Shown: positions 52,476 through 61,050 of the stretch, piece after piece
Layout of the letters: the number at the start of each line of letters is the position of its first letter
Numbering within the stretch: position 1 is the stretch's first letter
From: Domibacillus indicus
GTDB taxonomy: Bacteria > Bacillota > Bacilli > Bacillales > Domibacillaceae
Direction of reading: 5' to 3'
DNA: 64,000 nt
NCBI RefSeq assembly: GCF_000970685.1
Contig: NZ_LAJB01000011.1
Span: forward strand, 101,116 to 165,115
Program-made: the position numbers and the translations under genes
The notes under the pieces: generated by a model
Seen by the model: the letters and a program-made list of their open reading frames with translations, nothing else
Told to the model about the DNA's origin: nothing
Databases searched by the model: none

Positions 52476-53314
52476 TCTTTCACTTCCTTTTTCACATCAA
52501 AATGATCCCTTAAGTAGTCACCCGCTATGTTGGACAATAACACAACGCCGGCAATCGCCAGGCCAGGATAAAGCATAAGAGATGGGGCAGACTGAAAATA
52601 GGGTCTTGCGTCATTCAGCATCGCTCCCCATTCCGGCACAGGCGGCTGTGCACCAAGCCCAATATAAGAGAGCGCGGAAATCAGCAAAATAATCTTGCCA
52701 AGGTCCAGGCTCGCCAGCACGACCACATGGCCCGCCACATGCGGAAATAAATGCTTTTTCATAATGGACCAGGTGGACAGGCCATTAATAGCCGCGGCCA
52801 GCATATAATCCTTATCACGTTCTGTCAGCACGGTGCTGCGGACAATCCGAGCATAGCTGACCCACTTCACCATCACAATGGCGAAAAGCAGCTGTTCAAT
52901 ACCGGCACCGAGTAAACCGCTCAGCACAATGGCAACAATTGTGTCGGGAAACGCCAGGAAAGCGTCTGCTGTCCGCATAAATAAACGGTCTATAATTCCT
53001 CCTTTTAAACCAGACAGCAGCCCAAAAGGAATGCCGATGAGGGCTGCAATAGCCAGGGCAAGCACTCCATATCCAATTGTGTACCGGGCGCCAACGATCA
53101 GCCGCGTTAGAACATCACGTCCTAAATGATCGGTTCCTAGCGGATGCTCAAGGTTCGCCGGCTGCAGCCGCTCATTTAAATTAACAAGCAGCGGATCATG
53201 TTTGAGCACAAAAAACACATATGCCATCATCCCCGCCAGACAAACGAAAAGCCCTGCCGTTAAAGCAATGGCCAGACGATTTTTCGTCTGTTTTTTTATA
53301 ACCAGTGCGTCCAT
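52472..53314 (-). CDS. Oligopeptide/nickel-type ABC transporter permease (C-type)
   Basis: 280 residues, six helices, OppC/NikC type: NLNERLQPANLEHPLGTDHL near 40-60 (the GTDxxGRDV entry motif) and the coupling loop LAAAINGLSTWSIMKKHLFP near 172-191. Starts directly at the stop of the B-type permease and overlaps ATPase 1 by four bases. Confidence 0.88.
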   Translation of the reverse strand: MDALVIKKQTKNRLAIALTAGLFVCLAGMMAYVFFVLKHDPLLVNLNERLQPANLEHPLGTDHLGRDVLTRLIVGARYTIGYGVLALAIAALIGIPFGLLSGLKGGIIDRLFMRTADAFLAFPDTIVAIVLSGLLGAGIEQLLFAIVMVKWVSYARIVRSTVLTERDKDYMLAAAINGLSTWSIMKKHLFPHVAGHVVVLASLDLGKIILLISALSYIGLGAQPPVPEWGAMLNDARPYFQSAPSLMLYPGLAIAGVVLLSNIAGDYLRDHFDVKKEVKE

Positions 53315-54259
53315 TTAACCCTCTTTCCTTTCGTTCATTTTCAAGCCCGGGTTAATGAATTGGTATGAGAGATCAACCAGGCTGTTAACGATAAACACAA
53401 CTGCCGCCATAATGAGCATGTATCCCTGGATCACTGGATAATCCCGCTGCCGGATAGAATCGACTACCAGCTTTCCAATTCCAGGATAAGAAAAAATCAC
53501 TTCAATAACGACAACACCGCCAATTAAGCTGCCAAGGCTCAATCCAAAAACCGTCACGATCGGCGGCAGACTGTGGCGAAGAGTATAGGTAAAAAAAAGA
53601 CGCGTTTCCGATAATCCTCTTGCGCGTCCAGCACGGATAAACTCCTGCCCCATTGACTCGAGCAAGCTTGCCCGCAAAAGCCGGACATACACGCCGGACA
53701 TAGCGAGTCCAAGTGTAAGACAGGGAAGAATCAATGAGTAAAGGCCATTTCTCCCCATCGTCGGAAACCAGCCGGCCCGAACCGCAAGCAGGTCAATAAG
53801 AATTAAACCAAGCCAAAAGCTGGGTACCGCCGCACCAATCATTGAGACAATACGGCTGGCGTGGTCTACCCAGCTTCCTTTATAAAGAGCCGCCAGCGAA
53901 CCGAGCGGAACTGAAAATAAAATGAGGACAAGCAGCGATCCTCCTGCCAGTTCAAGCGTTGCCGGAAGCGCGCTCATCATCATCGACATGACAGGCTGCC
54001 CCGATACGTAAGATGTGCCGAAATCAAACTTGATAAAATCAAGCAGCCAGTGCCCATATTGGATAAGCAGCGGATCATTGAACCCAAGCTCTTCACGCAT
54101 AGCTTCAATTTGTTCTTTTGTCACTGAAACATCATCCACACGCAGAATAGACAACACTGGATCACCAGGTGCCAGGCGGACAAAGACAAAACTGGCAAAA
54201 GACAAAATCAGTACAAAAATGATCACTTCCGCCAGTCTTTTTCCAATTACTCCGATCAT
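53315..54259 (-). CDS. Oligopeptide/nickel-type ABC transporter permease (B-type)
   Basis: 314 residues, six helices, OppB/NikB type: FVRLAPGDPVLSILRVDD near 26 and the coupling region QEFIRAGRARGLSETRLFF near 200. Starts directly at the stop of the binding-protein gene and ends directly at the start of the C-type permease. Confidence 0.88.
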   Translation of the reverse strand: MIGVIGKRLAEVIIFVLILSFASFVFVRLAPGDPVLSILRVDDVSVTKEQIEAMREELGFNDPLLIQYGHWLLDFIKFDFGTSYVSGQPVMSMMMSALPATLELAGGSLLVLILFSVPLGSLAALYKGSWVDHASRIVSMIGAAVPSFWLGLILIDLLAVRAGWFPTMGRNGLYSLILPCLTLGLAMSGVYVRLLRASLLESMGQEFIRAGRARGLSETRLFFTYTLRHSLPPIVTVFGLSLGSLIGGVVVIEVIFSYPGIGKLVVDSIRQRDYPVIQGYMLIMAAVVFIVNSLVDLSYQFINPGLKMNERKEG

Positions 54260-55792
54260 TTACTTCACATCCAGCTCATTTGTCAGCATATAATATTCAC
54301 TTTTCGTCGTTATCCAGCTCTCTACTTTATTTGAATAATAGGCAACAAGCGAATTTGGATGAACAATAAAAGAATGATACATTTGTTCATCAATGTAAGA
54401 AGCAATTTTTTTGGCTTCAGCCGACCGTTCTTCCTGTCCCACCGTTGCATTTAATTGATCGATCATAGCCGTCAGCTTATCATCATTTAAGCCGCTAAAG
54501 TGAAGCGCTCCATCGGGATGATAGGTGGCGTTTAAATAGTAGCCCGCGTCGCCTCGGGGAGCCGTTAAATTGCTGTACATAGAAAGCTGCCAGTCATTGT
54601 TGGCTGCCATATAATCTTCCGGTGTTTCAACAAGCTGAATCTCCACCTGAATGCCGATTTTTTTTGCTTCCGACTGGAAAACCTGGGAAATAAGCGGCAA
54701 TTCGGGACGGCCGTTGTATGTGATAAGCTTCAGCTTTAACGGCTGGCCGTTTTTTGTCATGACGCCATCTTTTTCTGTATAACCGGCTTCTTTTAAATAC
54801 TGTTTTGCTGCTTCCGTCCCCTGCTTCTTTTCCGGGTAATCAGGAGCAAAAGAGAATGTAGATGGAAAAGGACCTTCTGCAGCCTGTCCAAGTCCAAGCA
54901 AAACATTCTCCACGATCGCCTCACGGTCAATAAGCGCATCTATTGCTTTGCGGACATGAATATCAGCAAGCGGACCGGATTCCATGTTCATCGTCAACTG
55001 ATGGACACGAAACGTCTCCTCTGAATCGACTGTTACACCCGGGAGTGCCCGAAGTGTATCCAGGCTTTCCGCTTCCGGACGAAAAACAATGTCAGCCTCT
55101 CCTGATTGAAGTGCAAGCGAACGGGCATTGGCATCTTCATTAAAACGTAAAACCGCTGAATCCAGCTTTGCTGCTCCATCCCAGTAATCGTCATAACGTT
55201 CAACCCTTACTTCTGATCCAGGTGTAAAAGAAGCAATTTTAAACGGACCCGTTCCTACTGGTTTATTAACGAAATCTGTTTCAGCCACATCTACAATGGA
55301 GGTATTCGGGTGGACGAGCTCGGATGGAAATTCCGCAAACGGGCTGGTTGTCTTTATGTAAAGTGTATTTCCTTCCGCTTTTATTGATTGGATTTTTAAT
55401 GCTGTCTCCACAGCCGGGTTGTCCTTCATGGCCCGTTCAAGTGATGCTTTTACAGCCGTCCCGTCAACTGCTTTGCCATTTTGAAAGGTTACGCCGTCAC
55501 GCAGCTGAATTGTCCAATTTTGGCCGTCATCGCTTTTCCAGCTCTCCGCTAGCCATGGTTCAATTTGAAGTGTTTCATCATTTAAGTGAACAAGTGTCTC
55601 GGTTATTCCCGCCCGAAGAGGAATATACACAGCATCCACATTTGGATCAAGCGAGTCAGTCGAAAAGTTAAACAGCAGGCTCACTTCTTTTGTTCCGGTT
55701 GAATCGGTCTTTCCATCATTCCCTTCTGAGCAGGCTGCCAGAAAAAATAGACTCATTACTATAACCAGCATTCCAAAGAATTGCTTTTTCAT
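54260..55792 (-). CDS. NikA/CntA-like ABC transporter binding lipoprotein
   Basis: About 510 residues from the ATG at 55792, behind GGAGG. Lipoprotein signal MKKQFFGMLVIVMSLFFLAA with lipobox AAC and cysteine near 21. SBP_bac_5 fold: LVHLNDETLQIEPWLAESW near 75, DGVTFQNGKAVDGTAVKAS near 105, NKPVGTGPFKIASFTPG near 175, LHFSGLNDDKLTAMIDQL near 430. Cluster C proteins of this length bind peptides, nickel or metal-metallophore complexes. The Zur box in front points to zinc. First gene of the six-gene operon. Confidence 0.85.
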   Translation of the reverse strand: MKKQFFGMLVIVMSLFFLAACSEGNDGKTDSTGTKEVSLLFNFSTDSLDPNVDAVYIPLRAGITETLVHLNDETLQIEPWLAESWKSDDGQNWTIQLRDGVTFQNGKAVDGTAVKASLERAMKDNPAVETALKIQSIKAEGNTLYIKTTSPFAEFPSELVHPNTSIVDVAETDFVNKPVGTGPFKIASFTPGSEVRVERYDDYWDGAAKLDSAVLRFNEDANARSLALQSGEADIVFRPEAESLDTLRALPGVTVDSEETFRVHQLTMNMESGPLADIHVRKAIDALIDREAIVENVLLGLGQAAEGPFPSTFSFAPDYPEKKQGTEAAKQYLKEAGYTEKDGVMTKNGQPLKLKLITYNGRPELPLISQVFQSEAKKIGIQVEIQLVETPEDYMAANNDWQLSMYSNLTAPRGDAGYYLNATYHPDGALHFSGLNDDKLTAMIDQLNATVGQEERSAEAKKIASYIDEQMYHSFIVHPNSLVAYYSNKVESWITTKSEYYMLTNELDVK

Positions 55793-55828
55793 CCCATAAT
55801 CCTCCACTGTTTCTTTTTAATGAAAACA

Positions 55829-55876
55829 ATCGTATCACAGGTTCTGCTGATTGTAAATCGTCATTATTACGATTTA
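55829..55876 (-). promoter_or_regulatory. Zur box overlapping the promoter of the ABC-MATE operon
   Basis: TAAATCGT (55854-55861) and ACGATTTA (55869-55876) are perfect arms around CATTATT. The core differs from the B. subtilis Zur consensus (AAATCGTAAT-N-ATTACGATTT) at one of 20 fixed positions. On the minus strand TTTACA and TACGAT are 17 bases apart (55857-55852 and 55834-55829), so Zur would cover the -35. Expected result: expression when zinc is scarce. Confidence 0.82.
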
Positions 55877-55980
55877 AAAAAGAAATGCCGCTTTATGTAG
55901 ACGACGCTTATCCGCTTTCCCATAAACATTCAAATTCCTGTATACTGTTAATGGCTTGAACAAAAAAGAAGGTGATTGAT

Positions 55981-56931
55981 ATGATTCGAACAGCAGCCAT
56001 TACAGCTGAGCAAACTATTTTGCATAATGTGCCGCTCGAGCAGTTACACGGCGAGAATATTCTCTGGTACTGGGTGGATCTTGATCAGCCCACAAATGAA
56101 GAATCGGCCATTTTACAGGACTTTTTTGCTTTTCACCCGCTGGCTATTGAAGACTGCCTCCAGTTTATTCAAAGGCCAAAGCTTGATTATTATGACAACC
56201 ATAGCTTCATGATTATTCAATCCATTAATCAAAAAACACTCTCTCCGGAAGAAATTGATATTTTTTGGAGCTCAAATTTTATTGTTACCTTTCACCGCCG
56301 GAAATCCGCCGAAGTAGATACCGTCTGGAACAGGCTGTTTGATGCAAAAAAGATAAAGAATTTAAATCCCGTTCAAATTTTATACCATTTGCTGGATAAG
56401 GTTGTTGACCGGTTTTTTCCAAGTGTCTATCAAATCGAAGACAGTTTGATCCAGCTTGAGGCGGAAGAATCAGATCAATATCAGGCGGACGACTTATTTG
56501 ATATCCGAAAAGAGCTGCTAAAGCTGCGCAGGGTCATTTTTCCAATGAGAGAGCTTTTGTACCGGGTTCTTAATTCCGAGCGTATTCAGCTTACCAAAAA
56601 AAGCAAAGTATATTTTAAAGATATTTATGACCACTTGCTTATGCTGACAGAAATTGTTGAATCAAACAGGGAGCTTACAAAGGATATACGGGACAGCTAT
56701 TTGTCCGTTAACTCAAATCGGATGAACAGTATTATGATGACCCTGACTGTCATTACAACCATTTTCATGCCCCTTACGTTTATCGCCGGTATTTATGGAA
56801 TGAATTTCGATCATATGCCTGAGCTCCACTGGCAGTATGGCTATTTCGCTGTTCTTGGATTAATGGCCGGCATCTCGATTACTATGTTTGTTTTCTTTTG
56901 GAAAAAAGGCTGGTTTAAGCAGGATCATTAA
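55981..56931 (+). CDS. corA: CorA-family magnesium/divalent cation channel
   Basis: About 316 residues from the ATG at 55981 behind AAGAAGGTG. A large soluble N-terminal funnel precedes two C-terminal helices (VITTIFMPLTFIAGIYGMNF near 259-278, GYFAVLGLMAGISITMFVFF near 288), with the GMN selectivity motif between them. Works as a pentamer for Mg2+ or Co2+ uptake. Divergent from the Zur-controlled operon; overlaps the convergent DUF4385 gene by four bases. Confidence 0.92.
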   Translation: MIRTAAITAEQTILHNVPLEQLHGENILWYWVDLDQPTNEESAILQDFFAFHPLAIEDCLQFIQRPKLDYYDNHSFMIIQSINQKTLSPEEIDIFWSSNFIVTFHRRKSAEVDTVWNRLFDAKKIKNLNPVQILYHLLDKVVDRFFPSVYQIEDSLIQLEAEESDQYQADDLFDIRKELLKLRRVIFPMRELLYRVLNSERIQLTKKSKVYFKDIYDHLLMLTEIVESNRELTKDIRDSYLSVNSNRMNSIMMTLTVITTIFMPLTFIAGIYGMNFDHMPELHWQYGYFAVLGLMAGISITMFVFFWKKGWFKQDH

Positions 56932-57374
56932 CCGTACTTCTTTTGATGCGCTTTTTTCATCTTCAAATATTCTGCATCTTCGCGTGCCATTTTCCATTTC
57001 ACTTCGAAAATGGCCGCAGATTTTGCTTTTTCTTCGTCAATCGCACGCTCATTTACATTTCCATTTTTATCGTATTTCCGTCCGCCTTTATAATTGGTGT
57101 AACGGCGCGCACGGGTATAACCCATCTGCAAAAATTTCCGGGCCATGTCCATCCCGACAAAGTCATCCTTCTTTTTGTATTCTAAAAACATTTCGTAAAT
57201 TTTCTCAGATGATTCCCTGGCAATTGCCGGTGTTTTAAAACGCCAGTGCGGCAAAATTTCACTTTTGTAAGGTTCTACCAGCAATACCCCCTGCTCTCCG
57301 CGCCCAACCCGGTATTTTTCCGGTTCCTTTCGAAAGTCAATTTCATTAAAATCAAGTGAATAGTCAAATGCCAT
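56928..57374 (-). CDS. DUF4385 protein
   Basis: 148 residues, ATG behind AAAAGGGGAGAAAGG. The family's strongly kept segment is seen: RVGRGEQGVLLVEPYKSEIL near 22, HWRFKTP near 43, FVGMDMARKFLQMGYTRARR near 72, YTNYKGGRKYDKNG near 92, and a helical tail rich in Lys. Small basic cytoplasmic protein of unknown function. Confidence 0.8.
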   Translation of the reverse strand: MAFDYSLDFNEIDFRKEPEKYRVGRGEQGVLLVEPYKSEILPHWRFKTPAIARESSEKIYEMFLEYKKKDDFVGMDMARKFLQMGYTRARRYTNYKGGRKYDKNGNVNERAIDEEKAKSAAIFEVKWKMAREDAEYLKMKKAHQKKYG

Positions 57375-57499
57375 TGCCTTTCTCCCCTTTTTTTCTTTTT
57401 TCCACCTGCTTTTTTAAGTACCCGGATGATACAAAAATAATGTTTAAAACCACTTCATTTGTAAATAGTAGTAGAAAAAGAATAAAAAGGAGATTCATT

Positions 57500-57979
57500 A
57501 TGAAAAAAACTTATTCTATTGCCGCTTCTTTGTTTTTAACAGGAATACTGGCTGCCGGCTGCGGAACAGATGAAAGTGAACAGCCTGTTCTGGATACAGA
57601 AACGGATACAGTTGAAGAAAATGCACGTGATCTCCCTAATAAGCTGCAAAATGTACAAAGCATGCTGCTCAGACTAAACACGGATCTTGAGTCTCCTGAA
57701 AGCAGTGAAACCATTCAAGAAACCGGTGGAAGTCTCGAAGAACACTGGGACCTGGCAGAAGCTCAAGTTGAAGAACAATATCCAGAAGATTATGCCGCCA
57801 TTGAAAAAAGCCTTTACCCGCTTATTGATGAAGCCAAAAAAGACAATCCTGATTTAGAAAAAATGAAGCCGCTGGTGGAAGATGCAGATGAAAAAATAAC
57901 CTCTCTTATAGAAAAAGCAACGGAACCAAAAAAAGAAGAGGATGCAGTAGACCTGGATCTTGATCAGGGCAAGCGGTAA
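57500..57979 (+). CDS. Small acidic lipoprotein of unknown function
   Basis: 159 residues from the ATG at 57500 behind AAAAAGGAG. Lipoprotein signal KKTYSIAASLFLTGILAAGC with cysteine 21, then a very acidic helical domain (VQSMLLRLNTDLE, GGSLEEHWDLAEAQVEEQYP, ending with KEEDAVDLDLDQG). Length and helical text recall small secreted lipoproteins of Bacillus; I do not recognise a family. It precedes the DUF2071 gene by 34 bases and may be co-transcribed. Confidence 0.7.
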   Translation: MKKTYSIAASLFLTGILAAGCGTDESEQPVLDTETDTVEENARDLPNKLQNVQSMLLRLNTDLESPESSETIQETGGSLEEHWDLAEAQVEEQYPEDYAAIEKSLYPLIDEAKKDNPDLEKMKPLVEDADEKITSLIEKATEPKKEEDAVDLDLDQGKR

Positions 57980-58013
57980 GCAGCTGATAAAAAGCAGAAA
58001 GGAGCTTTCCGGA

Positions 58014-58757
58014 TTGCCTTTAGAATTTAAAGAAACGAATCAACGCCCTTTTCCGCCGCCTTCCTATCCATGGATAATGAAACAGCGCTGGGATCACATG
58101 CTTTTTATTCACTGGCCAGTCCCTGGAGAATTGTTGAAGAAGCATATTCCAAACGCTTTTTCACTTGATTTGTTTGAAGGGCAGGCCTGGATCAGCATTA
58201 TTCCTTTTTTAGCCTGTCATACCCGGCTGCGCGGCCTTCCGCGTTTTCCTTTTTATCATACTTATCTTGAATTAAATGTTCGGACGTATATTAAATACGA
58301 CGGGATTCCCGGTGTTTATTTTTTCCGTCTTGGTACGGATAAATGGCCTGTAATGCTCGGAGCCAAAATGGCTTCTTTTCTGCCGTATTATCATGCCGGC
58401 ATGAGTATGTCCATACAAAATCAAGTCGTCCATTTTCATTCAGTGCGCACTCAATTTGGAACGATCACAGAGAGTTTTAAAGTATCTTACTCTCCTTCCT
58501 CACCGATTTTTGTTCCAGAAGAAGGCAGCCTGGACAGCTGGCTGCTGGAGCGTTACTGCTTTTGGGTACAAAAAGGACGCCATATTTTCCGCGGAGATAT
58601 CCACCATGACCGCTGGCGCGTAGCGGAGGCCTCTTGTATGATTCACGACCAGGCTATGCCCTCTTTGGTTCCGGATTATATGTTAAGCCAAAAACCGCTC
58701 GCCCATTTTTCCCATCAAAAAAACGTGTTCACCTGGCCTTTAAAAAAAGCAAGGTAA
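58014..58757 (+). CDS. yqjF: DUF2071 (YqjF-type) protein
   Basis: About 247 residues from the TTG at 58014, nine bases behind AAAGGAG. DUF2071 blocks: WIMKQRWDHMLFIHWPVPGE near 20-39, LDLFEGQAWISIIPFLAC near 52, LELNVRTYIKYDGIPGVYFF near 84-103. Acetoacetate decarboxylase-like fold, no signal peptide; function unknown. The terminator hairpin overlaps its last codons. Confidence 0.82.
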   Translation: MPLEFKETNQRPFPPPSYPWIMKQRWDHMLFIHWPVPGELLKKHIPNAFSLDLFEGQAWISIIPFLACHTRLRGLPRFPFYHTYLELNVRTYIKYDGIPGVYFFRLGTDKWPVMLGAKMASFLPYYHAGMSMSIQNQVVHFHSVRTQFGTITESFKVSYSPSSPIFVPEEGSLDSWLLERYCFWVQKGRHIFRGDIHHDRWRVAEASCMIHDQAMPSLVPDYMLSQKPLAHFSHQKNVFTWPLKKAR

Positions 58758-58768
58758 ACACGTTTTTC
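58719..58768 (+). terminator. Terminator of yqjF, overlapping its 3' end
   Basis: AACGTGTTCACCT and AGGTAAACACGTT pair with one mismatch around an A-rich loop; TTTTTCTTATT follows. Also suited to the convergent oxidoreductase gene. Confidence 0.65.
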
Positions 58769-59743
58769 TTATTCTGTCTCTGCCGCAAAAACAATATTTG
58801 TCTGCTTCCGGGCTTCTTCTGTAATACGGATAACTGTTTCACTAATATCCCTGAAATACTGATATGTGTCCTGATCCTTTGATTGAATGGCGGCTGCAAT
58901 GGCCTCTGCTTCATACATCATATCGTTTTCTTCTTCCTGTACAGCCAGCTGTTCTTTTTCACCGGTGCGCCGTTCTGTAAATTCAACACTTGAAATGGGA
59001 GCAACATGGTCAAGACTAATGGTTCCGTTTTCTCCGCTGATTTCACCCGGCAGGTAAGAATTCGTAATTTTTGAAAACATTGTTGTGCATACATGGCTGC
59101 CATAATCGAGAATAACTGACCCGCTCCCGTCTACTCCTGTTGGCAGCATCGTGACATGGGCAGAAATCTTTTCAGGTTTCCCGAATAAGGATACCGCCAG
59201 GCTGATCGGGTATACTCCTAAATCAACAAGGGCTCCTCCCGAGAAAACGGGTGAAAAAATATTCGGCTCTTCCCCTGCAAGCACGTTATCATAACGCGAT
59301 GAATACTTCATATATTGAAAAAACGAATGGCGAAGAGGACCAGCTTTTTCAACAGCCGCTTTTAATCTGTCATGATTTGGCGTATAAAGGTTACGAAAAG
59401 CTTCGAATAAAAAAACACCATTTTGATCCGCTATTTTAAAGGCTTCTGTTAATTCATCCGACGTTGAAAACATTGGTTTTTCGCAAATAATATGCTTTTT
59501 ATGCTTCATCAAAAAAGCTGCCTGTTCAAAGTGAAGGGAATTCGGCGAAGCAATATAAACAATATCAATCGTTTGATCAGCTGCCAGGTCTTTTAAATCT
59601 GTGTAAATCTTTGGCGCATCCAGTTTTTCCGCTTTAGGGGCCGTCCGGGAGTAAGCACCGGCAAAGGTGAGCGCATCTGTCCTGCTTAATGCATCAATAA
59701 ACCGCTCTGTGATAGAACTTGTTCCTATCGTAGCAACATTCAT
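58769..59743 (-). CDS. Gfo/Idh/MocA-family oxidoreductase
   Basis: 324 residues, ATG behind AAAAGAGGAAC. N-terminal Rossmann domain (NVATIGTSSITERFIDALSR near 2-21), the family's IVYIASPNSLHFEQA near 61 and catalytic-lysine motif ICEKPMF near 85, then a C-terminal beta-sheet domain. NAD(P)-dependent sugar or cyclitol dehydrogenases are typical. The substrate cannot be read from context. Divergent from hxlR. Confidence 0.85.
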   Translation of the reverse strand: MNVATIGTSSITERFIDALSRTDALTFAGAYSRTAPKAEKLDAPKIYTDLKDLAADQTIDIVYIASPNSLHFEQAAFLMKHKKHIICEKPMFSTSDELTEAFKIADQNGVFLFEAFRNLYTPNHDRLKAAVEKAGPLRHSFFQYMKYSSRYDNVLAGEEPNIFSPVFSGGALVDLGVYPISLAVSLFGKPEKISAHVTMLPTGVDGSGSVILDYGSHVCTTMFSKITNSYLPGEISGENGTISLDHVAPISSVEFTERRTGEKEQLAVQEEENDMMYEAEAIAAAIQSKDQDTYQYFRDISETVIRITEEARKQTNIVFAAETE

Positions 59744-59842
59744 ATCCAGTTCCTCTTTTCTGTAAAAATATACAAAGTCCTTTCCTCCTGTCCATTTTCT
59801 CAGTAAAGCTTTCCAGAATCAACTGGTCTGTAAGCAGTTTTC

Positions 59843-59872
59843 TTTTCGTATGTACCTGCTCTCCGTATACTG
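59843..59872. promoter_or_regulatory. hxlR promoter region with a CAGTATAC word shared with hxlA
   Basis: GTATACTG (59865-59872) is the reverse complement of CAGTATAC found in the hxlA promoter (60307-60314). It overlaps a possible -10 (TATACT). This suggests a common HxlR site, but it is one eight-base word. Confidence 0.35.
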
Positions 59873-59893
59873 TTTACCATAGGAGGCGAAGAG

Positions 59894-60268
59894 ATGGGAC
59901 ATGTATGCGCAAGAGACTATAACTGTGAAAAAGAATTAACACTGGCCGTGATCGGCGGCAAATGGAAAATGCTGATTCTCTGGCATTTAGGAAAAGAAGG
60001 CACAAAGCGGTTTAATGAGTTGAAATCGCTGATGCCGGGTATTACACAGCGGATGCTTGTGAACCAGCTGCGCGAGCTTGAATCCGATTTTATCGTGCAT
60101 CGTGAAGTATATCCAGTAGTACCGCCAAAAGTGGAATACTCATTAACGGACCAGGGACGGACGTTAATGCCAATCCTGGAATCCATGTATGACTGGGGCA
60201 AGAAATATAAGGAATTTATTGAAGAACAAGTAGATGAACCTTCCATGAAAATTGGACATAATAAGTAA
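59894..60268 (+). CDS. hxlR: HxlR-family formaldehyde-responsive activator
   Basis: 124 residues, ATG behind GGAGGCGAAGAG. The HxlR winged helix: [20 protein letters not shown] near 11-30, [20 protein letters not shown] near 38-57, [20 protein letters not shown] near 82. The N-terminal cysteine (residue 11, with another at 5) is the kind of thiol that reacts with formaldehyde in B. subtilis HxlR. Directly upstream of hxlA-hxlB on the same strand, whereas in B. subtilis the gene is divergent. Confidence 0.88.
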   Translation: MGHVCARDYNCEKELTLAVIGGKWKMLILWHLGKEGTKRFNELKSLMPGITQRMLVNQLRELESDFIVHREVYPVVPPKVEYSLTDQGRTLMPILESMYDWGKKYKEFIEEQVDEPSMKIGHNK

Positions 60269-60275
60269 CCAAAGG

Positions 60276-60300
60276 AGCATGCAGCTGCATGCCTTTTTTG
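60276..60300 (+). terminator. Terminator of hxlR
   Basis: The 16-base palindrome GCATGCAGCTGCATGC is followed by CTTTTTTG. Confidence 0.75.
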
Positions 60301-60306
60301 ATTTTA

Positions 60307-60375
60307 CAGTATACTTTTTCGCACTATATGAGTTTAAAGTGCGTACTTCTTTTTTGGCCCGCATCGCTTTACAAT
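60307..60375 (+). promoter_or_regulatory. hxlAB promoter with candidate HxlR sites
   Basis: CAGTATACTTTTT (60307-60319) and GCGTACTTCTTTTTT (60341-60355) look like a pair of related words about 34 bases apart; CGCACT and AGTGCG between them form an inverted repeat. The -10 TACAAT (60370-60375) has a poor -35, as expected for an activator-dependent promoter. Inference from position. Confidence 0.45.
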
Positions 60376-60408
60376 GAACAGACATCAAACAAAAAAGGAG
60401 AATTCATC

Positions 60409-61050
60409 ATGAAACTACAGTTAGCACTAGATCTTGTGAACATTCCAGAAGGCATCGAGCTTGTAAAAGAAGTACAGGAGCATGTTGATATCGTTGAAAT
60501 CGGTACACCTGTTATCATCAATGAAGGGCTTCACGCTGTTAAAGCAATGAAAGACGCGTTCCCTGACCTGGATGTGCTCGCTGACCTTAAAATTATGGAC
60601 GCAGCCGGCTATGAAGTATCACAGGCATCAGCAGCCGGAGCTGACATCGTAACAATCCTGGCTCAGGCAGAGGATGCTTCCATTAAAGGCGCGGTGGAAG
60701 AAGCAAAAAAACAGGGCAAGCAAATTCTTGTTGATATGATCGCCGTAAAAGACATTAAAACACGCGCCCGGGAATTGGATGCGCTTGGCGTTGATTATAT
60801 TTGTGTTCATACCGGCTATGATTTGCAGGCAGCCGGCAAAAATTCTTTTGAAGATCTTCATACAATCAAAAGCGTTGTGAAAAATGCTAAAACAGCTATT
60901 GCAGGCGGCATTAAGCTTGAGACGCTTCCTGAAGTGATCCAGGAGCAGCCGGATCTTGTCATTGTCGGCGGCGGCATTACAAGCAAGGAAGACAAAAAAG
61001 CAGCGGCTGCTGAAATGCAAAAATTAATCAAAGAAGCAGTTAATGCTTAA
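60409..61050 (+). CDS. hxlA: 3-hexulose-6-phosphate synthase
   Basis: 213 residues from the ATG at 60409 behind AAAAGGAG. It condenses formaldehyde with ribulose-5-phosphate in the ribulose monophosphate pathway. Orotidine-decarboxylase superfamily marks: LALDLVNIPEGIELVKEV near 5, DLKIMDAAGYEVSQASAAGA near 60 (the DxKxxD motif), TAIAGGIKLETL near 165. Its stop overlaps the hxlB start (TAATG). Confidence 0.93.
   Translation: MKLQLALDLVNIPEGIELVKEVQEHVDIVEIGTPVIINEGLHAVKAMKDAFPDLDVLADLKIMDAAGYEVSQASAAGADIVTILAQAEDASIKGAVEEAKKQGKQILVDMIAVKDIKTRARELDALGVDYICVHTGYDLQAAGKNSFEDLHTIKSVVKNAKTAIAGGIKLETLPEVIQEQPDLVIVGGGITSKEDKKAAAAEMQKLIKEAVNA

Noticed and set aside
60289..61050. Longer form of hxlA starting at 60289
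   Set aside because: It would cross the hxlR terminator and the hxlA promoter; ATG 60409 has the ribosome site and family start.
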